Below, in pieces: positions 1-5,183 of a stretch of DNA of 5,183 nt. Where the stretch lies: the NCBI GenBank assembly GCA_964350895.1, contig CAYGMG010000212.1, positions 1-5,183 of the forward strand, given 5' to 3'. A program made the translations under genes and the position numbers. The notes under the pieces were generated by a model. That model was given only the letters and a program-made list of their open reading frames with translations. It was not told where the DNA came from and did no database searches. How positions within the stretch are numbered: the stretch's first letter is position 1; each line of letters begins with the position of its first letter. Source of the stretch: Pseudomarimonas sp964350895 (GTDB lineage Bacteria > Pseudomonadota > Gammaproteobacteria > Xanthomonadales > Xanthomonadaceae).

Positions 1-58
1 TCGACGGCGCAGACCGAGCGAATTCTGCGATGTACTTCCGGAACAGGACACTAGGTTC
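1..58. other. unassigned upstream sequence, no gene identified
   Basis: All three forward frames were read. One closes with TAG at 52-54 and another with TGA at 60-62; neither short peptide resembles a family I recognise. The third is open from the window edge and runs into the frame of the large gene downstream, but nothing in it looks like that enzyme family. On the minus strand an ATG at 60 opens a frame to the window edge, giving only 20 residues, which is too little to judge. An 8-base palindrome, TTCCGGAA, lies at 36-43. The end of a neighbouring gene could be hidden here; the window is too short to tell. Confidence 0.3.
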
Positions 59-139
59 ATGAAGGCGCTACGGATGGCGGCCGGAGGCCCGCCGCGGCGA
101 CCATGCGGAGCCGGCGTCGACAGCGTAAACGGTTACCCC

Positions 140-148
140 TGCTACAAT
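140..148 (+). promoter_or_regulatory. extended -10 promoter element for the large oxidoreductase gene
   Basis: TGCTACAAT matches the extended -10 pattern TG-N-TATAAT with one mismatch in the hexamer. A TCGACA that resembles the -35 consensus (5 of 6) sits at 117-122, but the 20-base spacing is longer than usual, so the TG extension may carry recognition. Transcription would start near base 155, about 30 bases before the ATG at 185. If this is the real promoter, the farther upstream ATG at 59 cannot be the translation start. Inferred from sequence only. Confidence 0.45.
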
Positions 149-172
149 TCGGAGTCTTTGCTCCACTTTTCC

Positions 173-176
173 AGGA
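173..176 (+). promoter_or_regulatory. ribosome binding site deciding the start at 185
   Basis: AGGA ends 8 bases before the ATG at 185, a good Shine-Dalgarno distance. The ATG at 176 overlaps this motif and has only pyrimidine-rich sequence farther upstream, so it would lack a usable site. The ATG at 59 has no evident purine-rich site at the right distance either. This supports 185 as the start. Confidence 0.5.
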
Positions 177-184
177 TGCTTCCC

Positions 185-3100
185 ATGGCCGCCGTACCCG
201 CCGCATTCGACGCCGACTACACGCTCGAGGACAAGTACACCCGCACCGAGGGGCGGATCTACCTGTCCGGGGTGCAGGCCCTGGTCCGCCTGCCGCTGAT
301 GCAGCAGATGCGCGACCGCGCGGCCGGCCTGAACACTGGCGGCTTCATCTCCGGCTACCGCGGCAGCCCGCTGGGCGGGTTCGACCTGGAACTGTGGAAG
401 GCCAAGAAGCACCTGGCCGCCAGCAACATCCAGTTCAGCCCCGGCCTCAACGAGGATCTCGGCGCGACCATGGTCTGGGGCACCCAGCAGACCAACCTGT
501 TCCCCGGTGCCAAGGTCGATGGCGTGTTCTCGATCTGGTACGGCAAGGGCCCGGGCGTTGATCGCTGCGGCGACGTGTTCAAGCACGGCAACGCCGCTGG
601 CAGCAGCAAGCACGGCGGCGTGCTGGCGATGGCCGCCGACGACCACGCCTGCCGCAGCTCGACCCTGCCGCACGGCTCGGAGCTGGAGTTCGTCTCGGCG
701 ATGATGCCGATCCTCAATCCGGCCGGTGTCCAGGACATCCTGGACATGGGCCTGCTCGGCTGGGCCATGTCGCGCTTCACCGGGCGCTGGGTCGGCTTCA
801 AGACCATCGCCGAAACCGTTGAATCCTCGGCCAGCGTCAACGTCAACCCGCACCAGCTGGACATCGTCCTGCCCGAGGACTTCGAGCTGCCTGCCGGCGG
901 GCTCAACATCCGCTGGCCGGACCCGCCCCTTAACCAGGAGATGCGCCTGCACCAGTACGCCGTGCAGGCCGCGGTGGCCTTTGCCCGGGCCAACCGCATC
1001 GACCGCACGGTGATCGACTCGCCGAAGGCGCGTCTTGGCATCATCACCACCGGCAAGAGCTACCTCGATGTGCTGCAGGCGCTGGAGTATCTGGGCCTCA
1101 GCCGCGAGGCCTGCGAAGACCTCGGCATCCGCGTCTACAAGGTCGGCATGACCTGGCCGCTGGAGCCGATCGGCCTGCGCGAGTTCGCCCGCGGCCTGGA
1201 AGACATCATCGTGGTCGAGGAGAAGCGTTCCTTCATCGAGTCGCAGATGAAGGAGCACATGTACAACTGGGATCACGCCACCCGCCCGAGCATCGTCGGC
1301 AAGTACGACGAGGCCGGCAACTGGATCCTGCCGAGCACCAACGAGCTGACCCCGGCGATGATCGCCAAGGTGATCGCCGAGCGTCTGCAGCGCTTCCACA
1401 CCAGCGAGTCGATCGAGAACCGGCTGAAGTGGATCGCCGCCAAGGAGGCCGAACTGGCCGTGCCGCGGGCCAACTTCCCGCGCGTGCCGCACTACTGCTC
1501 GGGCTGCCCGCACAACACCTCGACGGTGGTCCCGGAAGGCTCCCGCGCGCTGGGCGGCATCGGCTGCCATTACATGGTCACCTGGATGGACCGCAAGACC
1601 GACACCTTCACCCAGATGGGCGGCGAAGGCGTCACCTGGTGCGGCCAGGCGCCGTTCACCGACACCGAGCACGTGTTCCAGAACCTCGGCGACGGCACCT
1701 ACTTTCACTCGGGTTCGCTGGCCATCCGCCAGGCGATCTCGGCCAAGGTCAACATCACCTACAAGATCCTCTACAACGATGCCGTGGCGATGACCGGCGG
1801 CCAGCCGGTCGACGGCACCCTGAGCGTGCCGGACATCTGCTGGCAGGTGCGCAGCGAAGGCGTCGAGACCATCGTCGTGGTCAGCGACGACATCGCCAAG
1901 TGGAGCAAGCCGGAGATCTTCCCGGCCGGGGTCGAGTTCGAGCACCGCGACAACCTCGATGCGGTGCAGAAGCGCCTGCGCGAGGTCAAGGGCACCTCGG
2001 TCCTGGTCTACGACCAGACCTGCGCCACCGAGAAGCGCCGCCGGCGCAAGCGCGGCAAGATCGAGGACCCGAAGAAGCGGGTGCTGATCAACTCCCTGGT
2101 CTGCGAGGGCTGCGGCGACTGTGGCAAGAAGAGCTTCTGCGTCTCGGTGCTGCCCAAGGAAACCGAGTTCGGGCGCAAGCGCGAGATCGACCAGTCGAGC
2201 TGCAACAAGGACTACAGCTGCGTGAAGGGCTTCTGCCCGAGCTTCGTCACCGTGCACGGCGGCGAGCTGCGCAAGAAGAAGGGCGTCAATCCCGAGGAGC
2301 TGCTCAGCAGCCTGCCCGCGCCGCGCCTGCCCGAACTCAAGCAGCCCTGGAACATCCTGATCACCGGCGTCGGCGGTACCGGCGTGGTCACCATCGGCGC
2401 CCTGCTCGGCATGGCCGGGCATCTGGAGAACAAGGGTGCGACAGTGCTCGACCAGACGGGCCTCGCGCAGAAGGGCGGCGCGGTCACCACCCATATCCGC
2501 ATCGCCGAGAAGCCGTCCGACATCCACGCCGTGCGCATCGCCGCCGGCGAGGCGGACCTGGTGCTCGGCTGCGACATGGTCGTGGTCAACGACTACTGGG
2601 CGCTGTCCAAGATCCGCGAAGGCCGCTCGCAGGTGGTGCTGAACAGCTACGAGGCCATGCCCGGCACCTTCACCATGAACCCGAACATGCAGTTCCCGCA
2701 TGAGGGCATCGTCAACGCCGTGCGCACCGCGCTCGGCGGCGGCGAGCCGCTGCGGGTCGCTGCCACCGAGATCGCCACCAAGCTGCTCGGCGACTCGATC
2801 GCCAGCAACCTGTTCATGCTCGGCTACGCCTGGCAGAAGGGCCTGGTGCCGATCAGCCTCGACGCGATCATGCGCGCCGTCGAGCTCAACGGCGCCGCGG
2901 TGAAGATGAACCAGCAGGCCTTCGCCTGGGGCCGGCTTGCCGCCGAGAACATCGACGCCGTGCTCGAAGCCGCCGGCATGAAGAAGCCGCAGACCGAGGT
3001 CGCCGCCCTGCCGCTGGACGACGCCCGGCTGTCGAAGTCGCTGGAGGAGACCATCCGCCGTCGCGTCGCCTTCCTGACCGACTACCAGAACGCCGCCTAT

Positions 3101-3691
3101 GCCGCGCAGTACCAGGCCCTGGTCGACAAGGTCCAGGCAGCGGAAACCCAGAAGGCACCGGGCAGCAGCGCGCTGACCGAGGCCGTGGCCCGCTACTACT
3201 TCAAGCTGATGGCCTACAAGGACGAGTACGAAGTCGCCCGCCTGCACACCAGCCCCCAGTTCCGCCGGCAGATCGAGCAGACCTTCGAGGGCAAGTACAG
3301 CCTGCACTTCCACCTCGCCCCGCCGCTTCTGTCGAAGAAGGACGGCCAGGGACATCTGGTCAAGGCCGAGTACGGCGGCTGGGTGTACAAGGCGTTCCAG
3401 CTGCTGGCCAGGTTCAAGGGCCTGCGCGGCGGCGCGCTGGACATCTTCGGCTATACCGAGGAGCGCAAGATGGAGCGCCAGCTGATCCGCGACTACGCGC
3501 AGACCATCGACCAGCTGCTCGCCAAGCTGGACGCCGACAACGTTGGCGTCGCCGCCGAGATCGCCGCCATCCCCGAGGAGATCCGCGGCTACGGTCACGT
3601 CAAGGAAGAGCACCTGGCCAAGGCCAAGGTCCGCGAAGCCGAACTGCTGGCGACCTTCCACAGCGCCACCCCGGCCCGCGCTGCGGCCTGA
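185..3691 (+). CDS. fused indolepyruvate ferredoxin oxidoreductase family protein (2-oxoacid:ferredoxin oxidoreductase)
   Basis: The 1168-residue cytoplasmic enzyme should convert aryl- or branched-chain 2-oxoacids plus CoA to acyl-CoA and CO2, reducing ferredoxin; the substrate is inferred from the family. Residues count from the ATG at 185. The N-terminal thiamine-diphosphate pyrimidine-type domain has GFISGYRGSPLGGFD (about 50-65) and NED near E90, the likely cofactor-activating glutamate. A transketolase C-type stretch follows (about 285-352, TTGKSY and VVEEKRSFIE). The second cofactor domain has YCSGCPHN (437-444), MGGEG (478-482) and GDG (502-504). An Fe-S segment carries C640, C643, C646, C652, C673, C679 and C684, with C613 just before. 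The gamma domain starts at 723 with GVGGTG and includes DQTGLAQKGG (756-765). The C-terminal helical part, from about 950, matches the extension (DUF6537 type) of fused homologues. Domain order and length fit the bacterial one-chain form of archaeal IorA plus IorB. An ATG at 59 would add 42 residues unlike the family. The gene stands alone on its strand here. Confidence 0.93.
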   Translation: MAAVPAAFDADYTLEDKYTRTEGRIYLSGVQALVRLPLMQQMRDRAAGLNTGGFISGYRGSPLGGFDLELWKAKKHLAASNIQFSPGLNEDLGATMVWGTQQTNLFPGAKVDGVFSIWYGKGPGVDRCGDVFKHGNAAGSSKHGGVLAMAADDHACRSSTLPHGSELEFVSAMMPILNPAGVQDILDMGLLGWAMSRFTGRWVGFKTIAETVESSASVNVNPHQLDIVLPEDFELPAGGLNIRWPDPPLNQEMRLHQYAVQAAVAFARANRIDRTVIDSPKARLGIITTGKSYLDVLQALEYLGLSREACEDLGIRVYKVGMTWPLEPIGLREFARGLEDIIVVEEKRSFIESQMKEHMYNWDHATRPSIVGKYDEAGNWILPSTNELTPAMIAKVIAERLQRFHTSESIENRLKWIAAKEAELAVPRANFPRVPHYCSGCPHNTSTVVPEGSRALGGIGCHYMVTWMDRKTDTFTQMGGEGVTWCGQAPFTDTEHVFQNLGDGTYFHSGSLAIRQAISAKVNITYKILYNDAVAMTGGQPVDGTLSVPDICWQVRSEGVETIVVVSDDIAKWSKPEIFPAGVEFEHRDNLDAVQKRLREVKGTSVLVYDQTCATEKRRRRKRGKIEDPKKRVLINSLVCEGCGDCGKKSFCVSVLPKETEFGRKREIDQSSCNKDYSCVKGFCPSFVTVHGGELRKKKGVNPEELLSSLPAPRLPELKQPWNILITGVGGTGVVTIGALLGMAGHLENKGATVLDQTGLAQKGGAVTTHIRIAEKPSDIHAVRIAAGEADLVLGCDMVVVNDYWALSKIREGRSQVVLNSYEAMPGTFTMNPNMQFPHEGIVNAVRTALGGGEPLRVAATEIATKLLGDSIASNLFMLGYAWQKGLVPISLDAIMRAVELNGAAVKMNQQAFAWGRLAAENIDAVLEAAGMKKPQTEVAALPLDDARLSKSLEETIRRRVAFLTDYQNAAYAAQYQALVDKVQAAETQKAPGSSALTEAVARYYFKLMAYKDEYEVARLHTSPQFRRQIEQTFEGKYSLHFHLAPPLLSKKDGQGHLVKAEYGGWVYKAFQLLARFKGLRGGALDIFGYTEERKMERQLIRDYAQTIDQLLAKLDADNVGVAAEIAAIPEEIRGYGHVKEEHLAKAKVREAELLATFHSATPARAAA

Positions 3692-3703
3692 GCCAGACCA
3701 CGG

Positions 3704-3732
3704 CGCGGTCACCCAGACCGCGTCGTGACCGC
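3704..3732 (+). terminator. hairpin just past the oxidoreductase stop, possible terminator
   Basis: Two overlapping, mutually exclusive stems begin 12 bases after the stop codon. CGCGGTC (3704-3710) pairs perfectly with GACCGCG (3716-3722) around a 5-base loop. GCGGTCAC (3705-3712) pairs perfectly with GTGACCGC (3725-3732) around a 12-base loop. No T-run follows, so this is not a classic intrinsic terminator; it could act as a 3' stabilising stem or with Rho. The role is inferred from position. Confidence 0.35.
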
Positions 3733-3797
3733 CAAGAGGGGCGCGAGAAGGCCCGCGACCAAAGAAGGACCCCGGAGCAGCTGATCAGGGAATCGTC

Positions 3798-3830
3798 ATT
3801 CCCGCGAAGGCGCACTGCTGTCCGGGGAAA
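3798..3830 (+). repeat. left outer inverted-repeat arm
   Basis: The arm reads ATTCCCGC, a 4-base variable segment, GCGCA, one variable base, TGCTG, one variable base, then CCGGGGAAA. The arm at 4044-4076 read on the minus strand has the same layout. They match at 27 of 33 positions, and four of the six differences fall in the 4-base segment. The preceding bases, GTC at 3795-3797, continue the start of the 27-base unit seen at 3851. Confidence 0.75.
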
Positions 3831-3850
3831 GTCAAAGCCCTCGCAACCCC

Positions 3851-3877
3851 GTCACCCCCGCGAAGGCGGGGGTCCAG
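3851..3877 (+). repeat. 27-base stem-loop repeat unit, forward copy
   Basis: ACCCCCGC (3854-3861) pairs perfectly with GCGGGGGT (3866-3873) around the loop GAAG. It is flanked by GTC on the left and CCAG on the right. The unit matches the reverse complement of 3915-3941 at 24 of 27 positions. No T-run follows the stem, so it is a repeat hairpin rather than a classic terminator. Confidence 0.85.
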
Positions 3878-3914
3878 CTCCTGCTATGCAAGCCGTCGAT
3901 GGGCCTTCGAACAA

Positions 3915-3941
3915 CTGGATCCCCGCCTACGCGGGGATGAC
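3915..3941 (-). repeat. 27-base stem-loop repeat unit, inverted copy
   Basis: ATCCCCGC (3919-3926) pairs perfectly with GCGGGGAT (3931-3938) around CTAC. It is the inverted partner of 3851-3877, separated by 37 bases. Two of the three differences form a compensating pair, C-G in one copy and T-A in the other; the third is in the loop. This shows that the stem, not just the sequence, has been kept. Confidence 0.85.
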
Positions 3942-3998
3942 CTTGGACCATTGCGGGGCGTGCCAGGCGAACACGAGACCTCGGACTTTCGCATTCCG

Positions 3999-4023
3999 CT
4001 GAGAATCCCGCACTACGCGGATG
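3999..4023 (-). repeat. degenerate copy of the palindromic repeat unit
   Basis: The block around AATCCCGC (4004-4011), ACTAC and GCGGAT (4017-4022) resembles the unit at 3915-3941 but has an extra base before the loop and has lost one G from the right arm, so the stem is imperfect. It lies 20 bases from the right outer arm, the same distance as between the left outer arm and the unit at 3851. Confidence 0.5.
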
Positions 4024-4043
4024 CGCGCCGGAGCTCCGAATCT

Positions 4044-4076
4044 TTTCCCCGGGCAGCACTGCGCTAGGGCGGGAAT
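4044..4076 (-). repeat. right outer inverted-repeat arm
   Basis: The reverse complement follows the same pattern as the left arm at 3798-3830, including ATTCCCGC, GCGCA, TGCTG and CCGGGGAAA at identical spacing. The two arms bound a 279-base segment. The bases after it, CCAG at 4077-4080, match the end of the 27-base unit. Confidence 0.75.
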
Positions 4077-4211
4077 CCAGCCCCTGAATTCAGGCGATCA
4101 GCACTTCGAAACAGCGGGCCCCGACCTCGCGCGCCGATCCAGACCTGCCTGAAACGCCGCGCGAGCCGTCCTTGAACCGACCCAGCAGGCCGTTCCCCCT
4201 TGGCGCCTCGT

Positions 4212-4388
4212 TCAGTCCTCCGCCGCCTCCGGGTGGCGCAGCTTCCACGCCGCCAGCTGCTGCCGATACCAGGCCAGCTGCTCGGCATAGCTGTCATGCA
4301 CGCAAGGATCGCAACCGCTGTCGCAGCAGTCGCTGGGCAGAGGCGGCTCGGGCGGCACCGGCCGCGGGTCGATATCGAGCAGGTTCAT
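4212..4388 (-). CDS. oxidoreductase-like domain-containing small protein
   Basis: This gene encodes 58 residues and is easily missed because of its size. The N-terminus is proline-rich and acidic (PVPPEPPLPSD, 10-20). It is followed by the signature C21-C22-x3-C26-x2-C29-V-x-D-x-Y (Y34), then EQLAWY (36-41) and a short amphipathic helix ending near residue 51. This matches the Pfam family called oxidoreductase-like protein, N-terminal, in which four cysteines plus a D-x-Y stretch are conserved. Bacterial members are mostly stand-alone proteins of this size and have no established function; a metal or Fe-S site is a reasonable guess from the cysteines. There is no signal peptide, so it is probably cytoplasmic. 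No strong Shine-Dalgarno precedes the ATG; AAGG lies about 16 bases upstream. A GATAAACT motif (minus strand, 4395-4402) could be a -10 element giving a very short leader. The gene converges on the large oxidoreductase across the repeat block. Confidence 0.87.
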   Translation of the reverse strand: MNLLDIDPRPVPPEPPLPSDCCDSGCDPCVHDSYAEQLAWYRQQLAAWKLRHPEAAED

Positions 4389-4423
4389 GGCGCAAGTTTA
4401 TCGCCTTGAGCCGCCTGACGATG

Positions 4424-4447
4424 TTTCCGCCCTGCTTCTTTCCGCCC
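4424..4447. repeat. 9-base direct repeat with 15-base period upstream of the small gene
   Basis: TTTCCGCCC occurs at 4424-4432 and again at 4439-4447, separated by TGCTTC. On the minus strand these are two GGGCGGAAA boxes in a purine-rich tract, 36 and 51 bases upstream of the ATG at 4388. They might be regulatory boxes or chance low-complexity sequence; there is no direct evidence either way. Confidence 0.4.
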
Positions 4448-4546
4448 TTTTCACTCGCAGACCAGAGCAGCCAATGTGCACCCGATCAGAGACCCATTCG
4501 AATCGGTTCGACCAGGAATCCGGGCACGAATCCATGCGGCTGGAAG

Positions 4547-4873
4547 CTACGTCGCAAGTTCGCCCGAAACGTGCGCTGAGATCTCCTTGATGTTCCTGAC
4601 GAACTCCGCCTCAAGATCGATCCCGCACTTGTTGGCCAGGACCATGATCGACCACAGGCAATCCGAAAGTTCGTGACCAAGCTTGGCCCGGTGGTCGTCA
4701 ATGGTCCGAACGCCAGCCTGCGCCTGGATCAACTTCGCCAGGTCACCTACGTCGCCCACGAACCCAAGCGCCAGCTCTTGCGTGGTCCAGGCACGGCCGT
4801 ACCGCTTGAGCTCAAGCTGCTCGTATAGCTGGTTCAGCCGTAGTGCCGATGTTTCCAGGTCGCTGAAGTTCAT
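4547..4873 (-). CDS. MazG-like nucleotide pyrophosphohydrolase family protein
   Basis: The 108-residue all-helical protein resembles the MazG-like family, whose members hydrolyse (d)NTPs to the monophosphate and pyrophosphate in the cytoplasm, often as house-cleaning enzymes. Visible landmarks are KRYGRAWT (23-30), GFVGDVGDLAKLI (37-49) and KLGHELSDCLWSIMVLA (64-80). These correspond to the two metal-binding half-motifs, which in classic MazG are EExxE and ExxD. Here the first is D41-x-x-D44 and the second E68-x-x-D71, 23 residues apart. The aspartate version occurs, as far as I recall, throughout this small subgroup. The ATG at 4873 is chosen because MNFSDLE is where the family similarity begins. 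An in-frame ATG at 4906 would add 11 residues, and another at 4954 would add 27. None has a strong ribosome site. A weak TTGGCG-18-TGTACT promoter-like pair lies at 4925-4954 on the minus strand. No partner toxin or antitoxin gene is adjacent. Substrate is unknown. Confidence 0.85.
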   Translation of the reverse strand: MNFSDLETSALRLNQLYEQLELKRYGRAWTTQELALGFVGDVGDLAKLIQAQAGVRTIDDHRAKLGHELSDCLWSIMVLANKCGIDLEAEFVRNIKEISAHVSGELAT

Positions 4874-4985
4874 CTCATGCCGCCCAAGGCTATGGTGATC
4901 CGCCATCGCGAAGGTACACCAACGAGTACAGCGAACTCCCGCACTCCGCGCCAATGGATAACCAAGCGCCGCCGTCGTCCGTGGC

Positions 4986-5011
4986 CCGGCATGGGTTGCC
5001 AGTCATGCCGG
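4986..5011. repeat. 8-base inverted repeat upstream of the MazG-like gene
   Basis: CCGGCATG (4986-4993) and CATGCCGG (5004-5011) are perfect inverted arms around a 10-base loop, in the gene-free stretch 4874-5183. The site is 113-138 bases upstream of the ATG at 4873. It could be an operator, the hairpin of a gene past the window edge, or a lone repeat; nothing decides between these. Confidence 0.4.
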
Positions 5012-5081
5012 CAGTTCGGCCACACGATGTGTAGGGAAATCATGTGAAGGACTGATCCGGGCGCGAACCAGACATTCATAG

Positions 5082-5100
5082 GGTGCGCCTTGGGCGCACC
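5082..5100. repeat. GGTGCGCC/GGCGCACC hairpin
   Basis: A perfect 8-base stem, GGTGCGCC (5082-5089) with GGCGCACC (5093-5100), closes on the three-base loop TTG. Sequences of this type recur between genes in many proteobacterial genomes, so a dispersed repeat is likelier than a terminator. No T-run follows on either strand. Confidence 0.5.
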
Positions 5101-5147
5101 GGGCGTACCGTCCGAACGCCCGTATCGCACGTTGGGGCGCCCATCTG

Positions 5148-5176
5148 TTGTGGGAGCGGATCGTATCCGCGACCGC
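5148..5176 (+). repeat. REP-like palindrome (GTGGGAGCGG type), near window edge
   Basis: TTGTGGGAGCGGAT leads into a stem of GCGGAT (5156-5161) and ATCCGC (5165-5170) around CGT, followed by GACCGC. The GTGGGAGCGG head with a short GC stem ending in CCGCGA is the hallmark of REP elements in pseudomonads and xanthomonads. A partner copy in inverted orientation may lie beyond the window. Confidence 0.65.
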
Positions 5177-5183
5177 AGCGCAA

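Larger units (their letters stand above)
3794..4080. repeat. composite palindromic repeat element between convergent genes
   Basis: This noncoding block fills most of the 520-base gap between the large gene and the minus-strand small gene. It has outer inverted arms (3798-3830 and 4044-4076), two inner 27-base stem-loop units in opposite orientation (3851-3877 and 3915-3941), and a degenerate unit (3999-4023). The units share the core ATTCCCGC/GCGGGAAT or a close variant, known from dispersed intergenic repeats of Xanthomonadaceae and some other proteobacteria. Translating the minus strand gives peptide strings such as GWTPAFAGVT-like and HPRVGGDP, the usual sign of this repeat being mistaken for a gene. 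There is no transposase, so if mobile it depends on an enzyme elsewhere. Palindromes CTGATCAG (3781-3788) and CCTGAATTCAGG (4083-4094) lie just outside each end. I see nothing recognisable in 4095-4211. Confidence 0.75.

Noticed and set aside
36..50. TTCCGGAA palindrome next to AACAGGACACTAG as a possible operator or insertion-sequence end
   Set aside because: The dyad does not extend past 8 bases, and no matching inverted end or transposase is visible in the window.
68..3712. An open reading frame of about 1214 codons on the minus strand, antisense to the whole large enzyme gene
   Set aside because: It mirrors the coding strand codon for codon, as happens with strong G/C third-position bias. 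Its product is low-complexity (rich in A, G, L, D, H, V) with no recognisable domain.
3832..4059. A 75-residue minus-strand reading frame
   Set aside because: It lies wholly in the palindromic repeat block and contains HPRVGGDP and WTPAFAGVTG, the usual translation of these repeats, so it is not a gene.
4498..4511. TCGAA-TCGG-TTCGA as terminator of the MazG-like gene
   Set aside because: The stem is only 5 pairs, with no T-run on the minus strand after it.
4064..4579. Several reading frames of 66-135 residues on both strands around the small cysteine-protein gene
   Set aside because: They are out of frame with the recognisable CC-x3-C-x2-C protein or the MazG-like protein, are rich in R, P, A and S, and match nothing I know.
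4870..5130. An 86-residue minus-strand reading frame upstream of the MazG-like gene
   Set aside because: Its start runs through the GGTGCGCC/GGCGCACC repeat (giving GAPKAHPMN), and the remainder has no domain-like pattern.

Overview
The window comes from a GC-rich gammaproteobacterium, most likely of the family Xanthomonadaceae (Lysobacteraceae). This rests on strong G/C bias at third codon positions, a fused indolepyruvate:ferredoxin oxidoreductase-type enzyme, a short CC-x3-C-x2-C oxidoreductase-like protein, and intergenic palindromes of the ATTCCCGC...GCGGGAAT and GTGGGAGCGG types that are abundant in those genomes. The assignment is inferred from reading the sequence; no search was run.

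Layout. Bases 1-184 are upstream sequence holding an extended -10 element (140-148) and a Shine-Dalgarno-like AGGA (173-176). From 185 to 3691 (+) runs one large gene for a fused 2-oxoacid (indolepyruvate-type):ferredoxin oxidoreductase of 1168 residues. It carries a thiamine diphosphate catalytic part, a cysteine-rich Fe-S segment, a gamma-type domain and an alpha-helical C-terminal extension in one chain. Bases 3692-4211 are a gene-free convergent interval. It starts with a GC-rich hairpin (3704-3732) and then holds a roughly 290-base composite palindromic repeat (3794-4080), whose 33-base outer arms are inverted copies of each other and which encloses smaller stem-loop units.

On the minus strand are two small genes reading toward the large one. 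A 58-residue oxidoreductase-like protein lies at 4212-4388, and a 108-residue MazG-like nucleotide pyrophosphohydrolase at 4547-4873. They point the same way but are 158 bases apart, so a shared transcript is possible but not shown. The last 310 bases (4874-5183) hold no convincing gene, only three dyad structures, the last of them a REP-like palindrome at the window edge.

The large enzyme would oxidatively decarboxylate aryl- or branched-chain 2-oxoacids to acyl-CoA and pass electrons to ferredoxin in the cytoplasm. The two small genes have no evident pathway link to it. I see no phage, CRISPR, toxin-antitoxin or defence system, and no clearly new system. The most unusual structure is the nested inverted-repeat element between the convergent genes.
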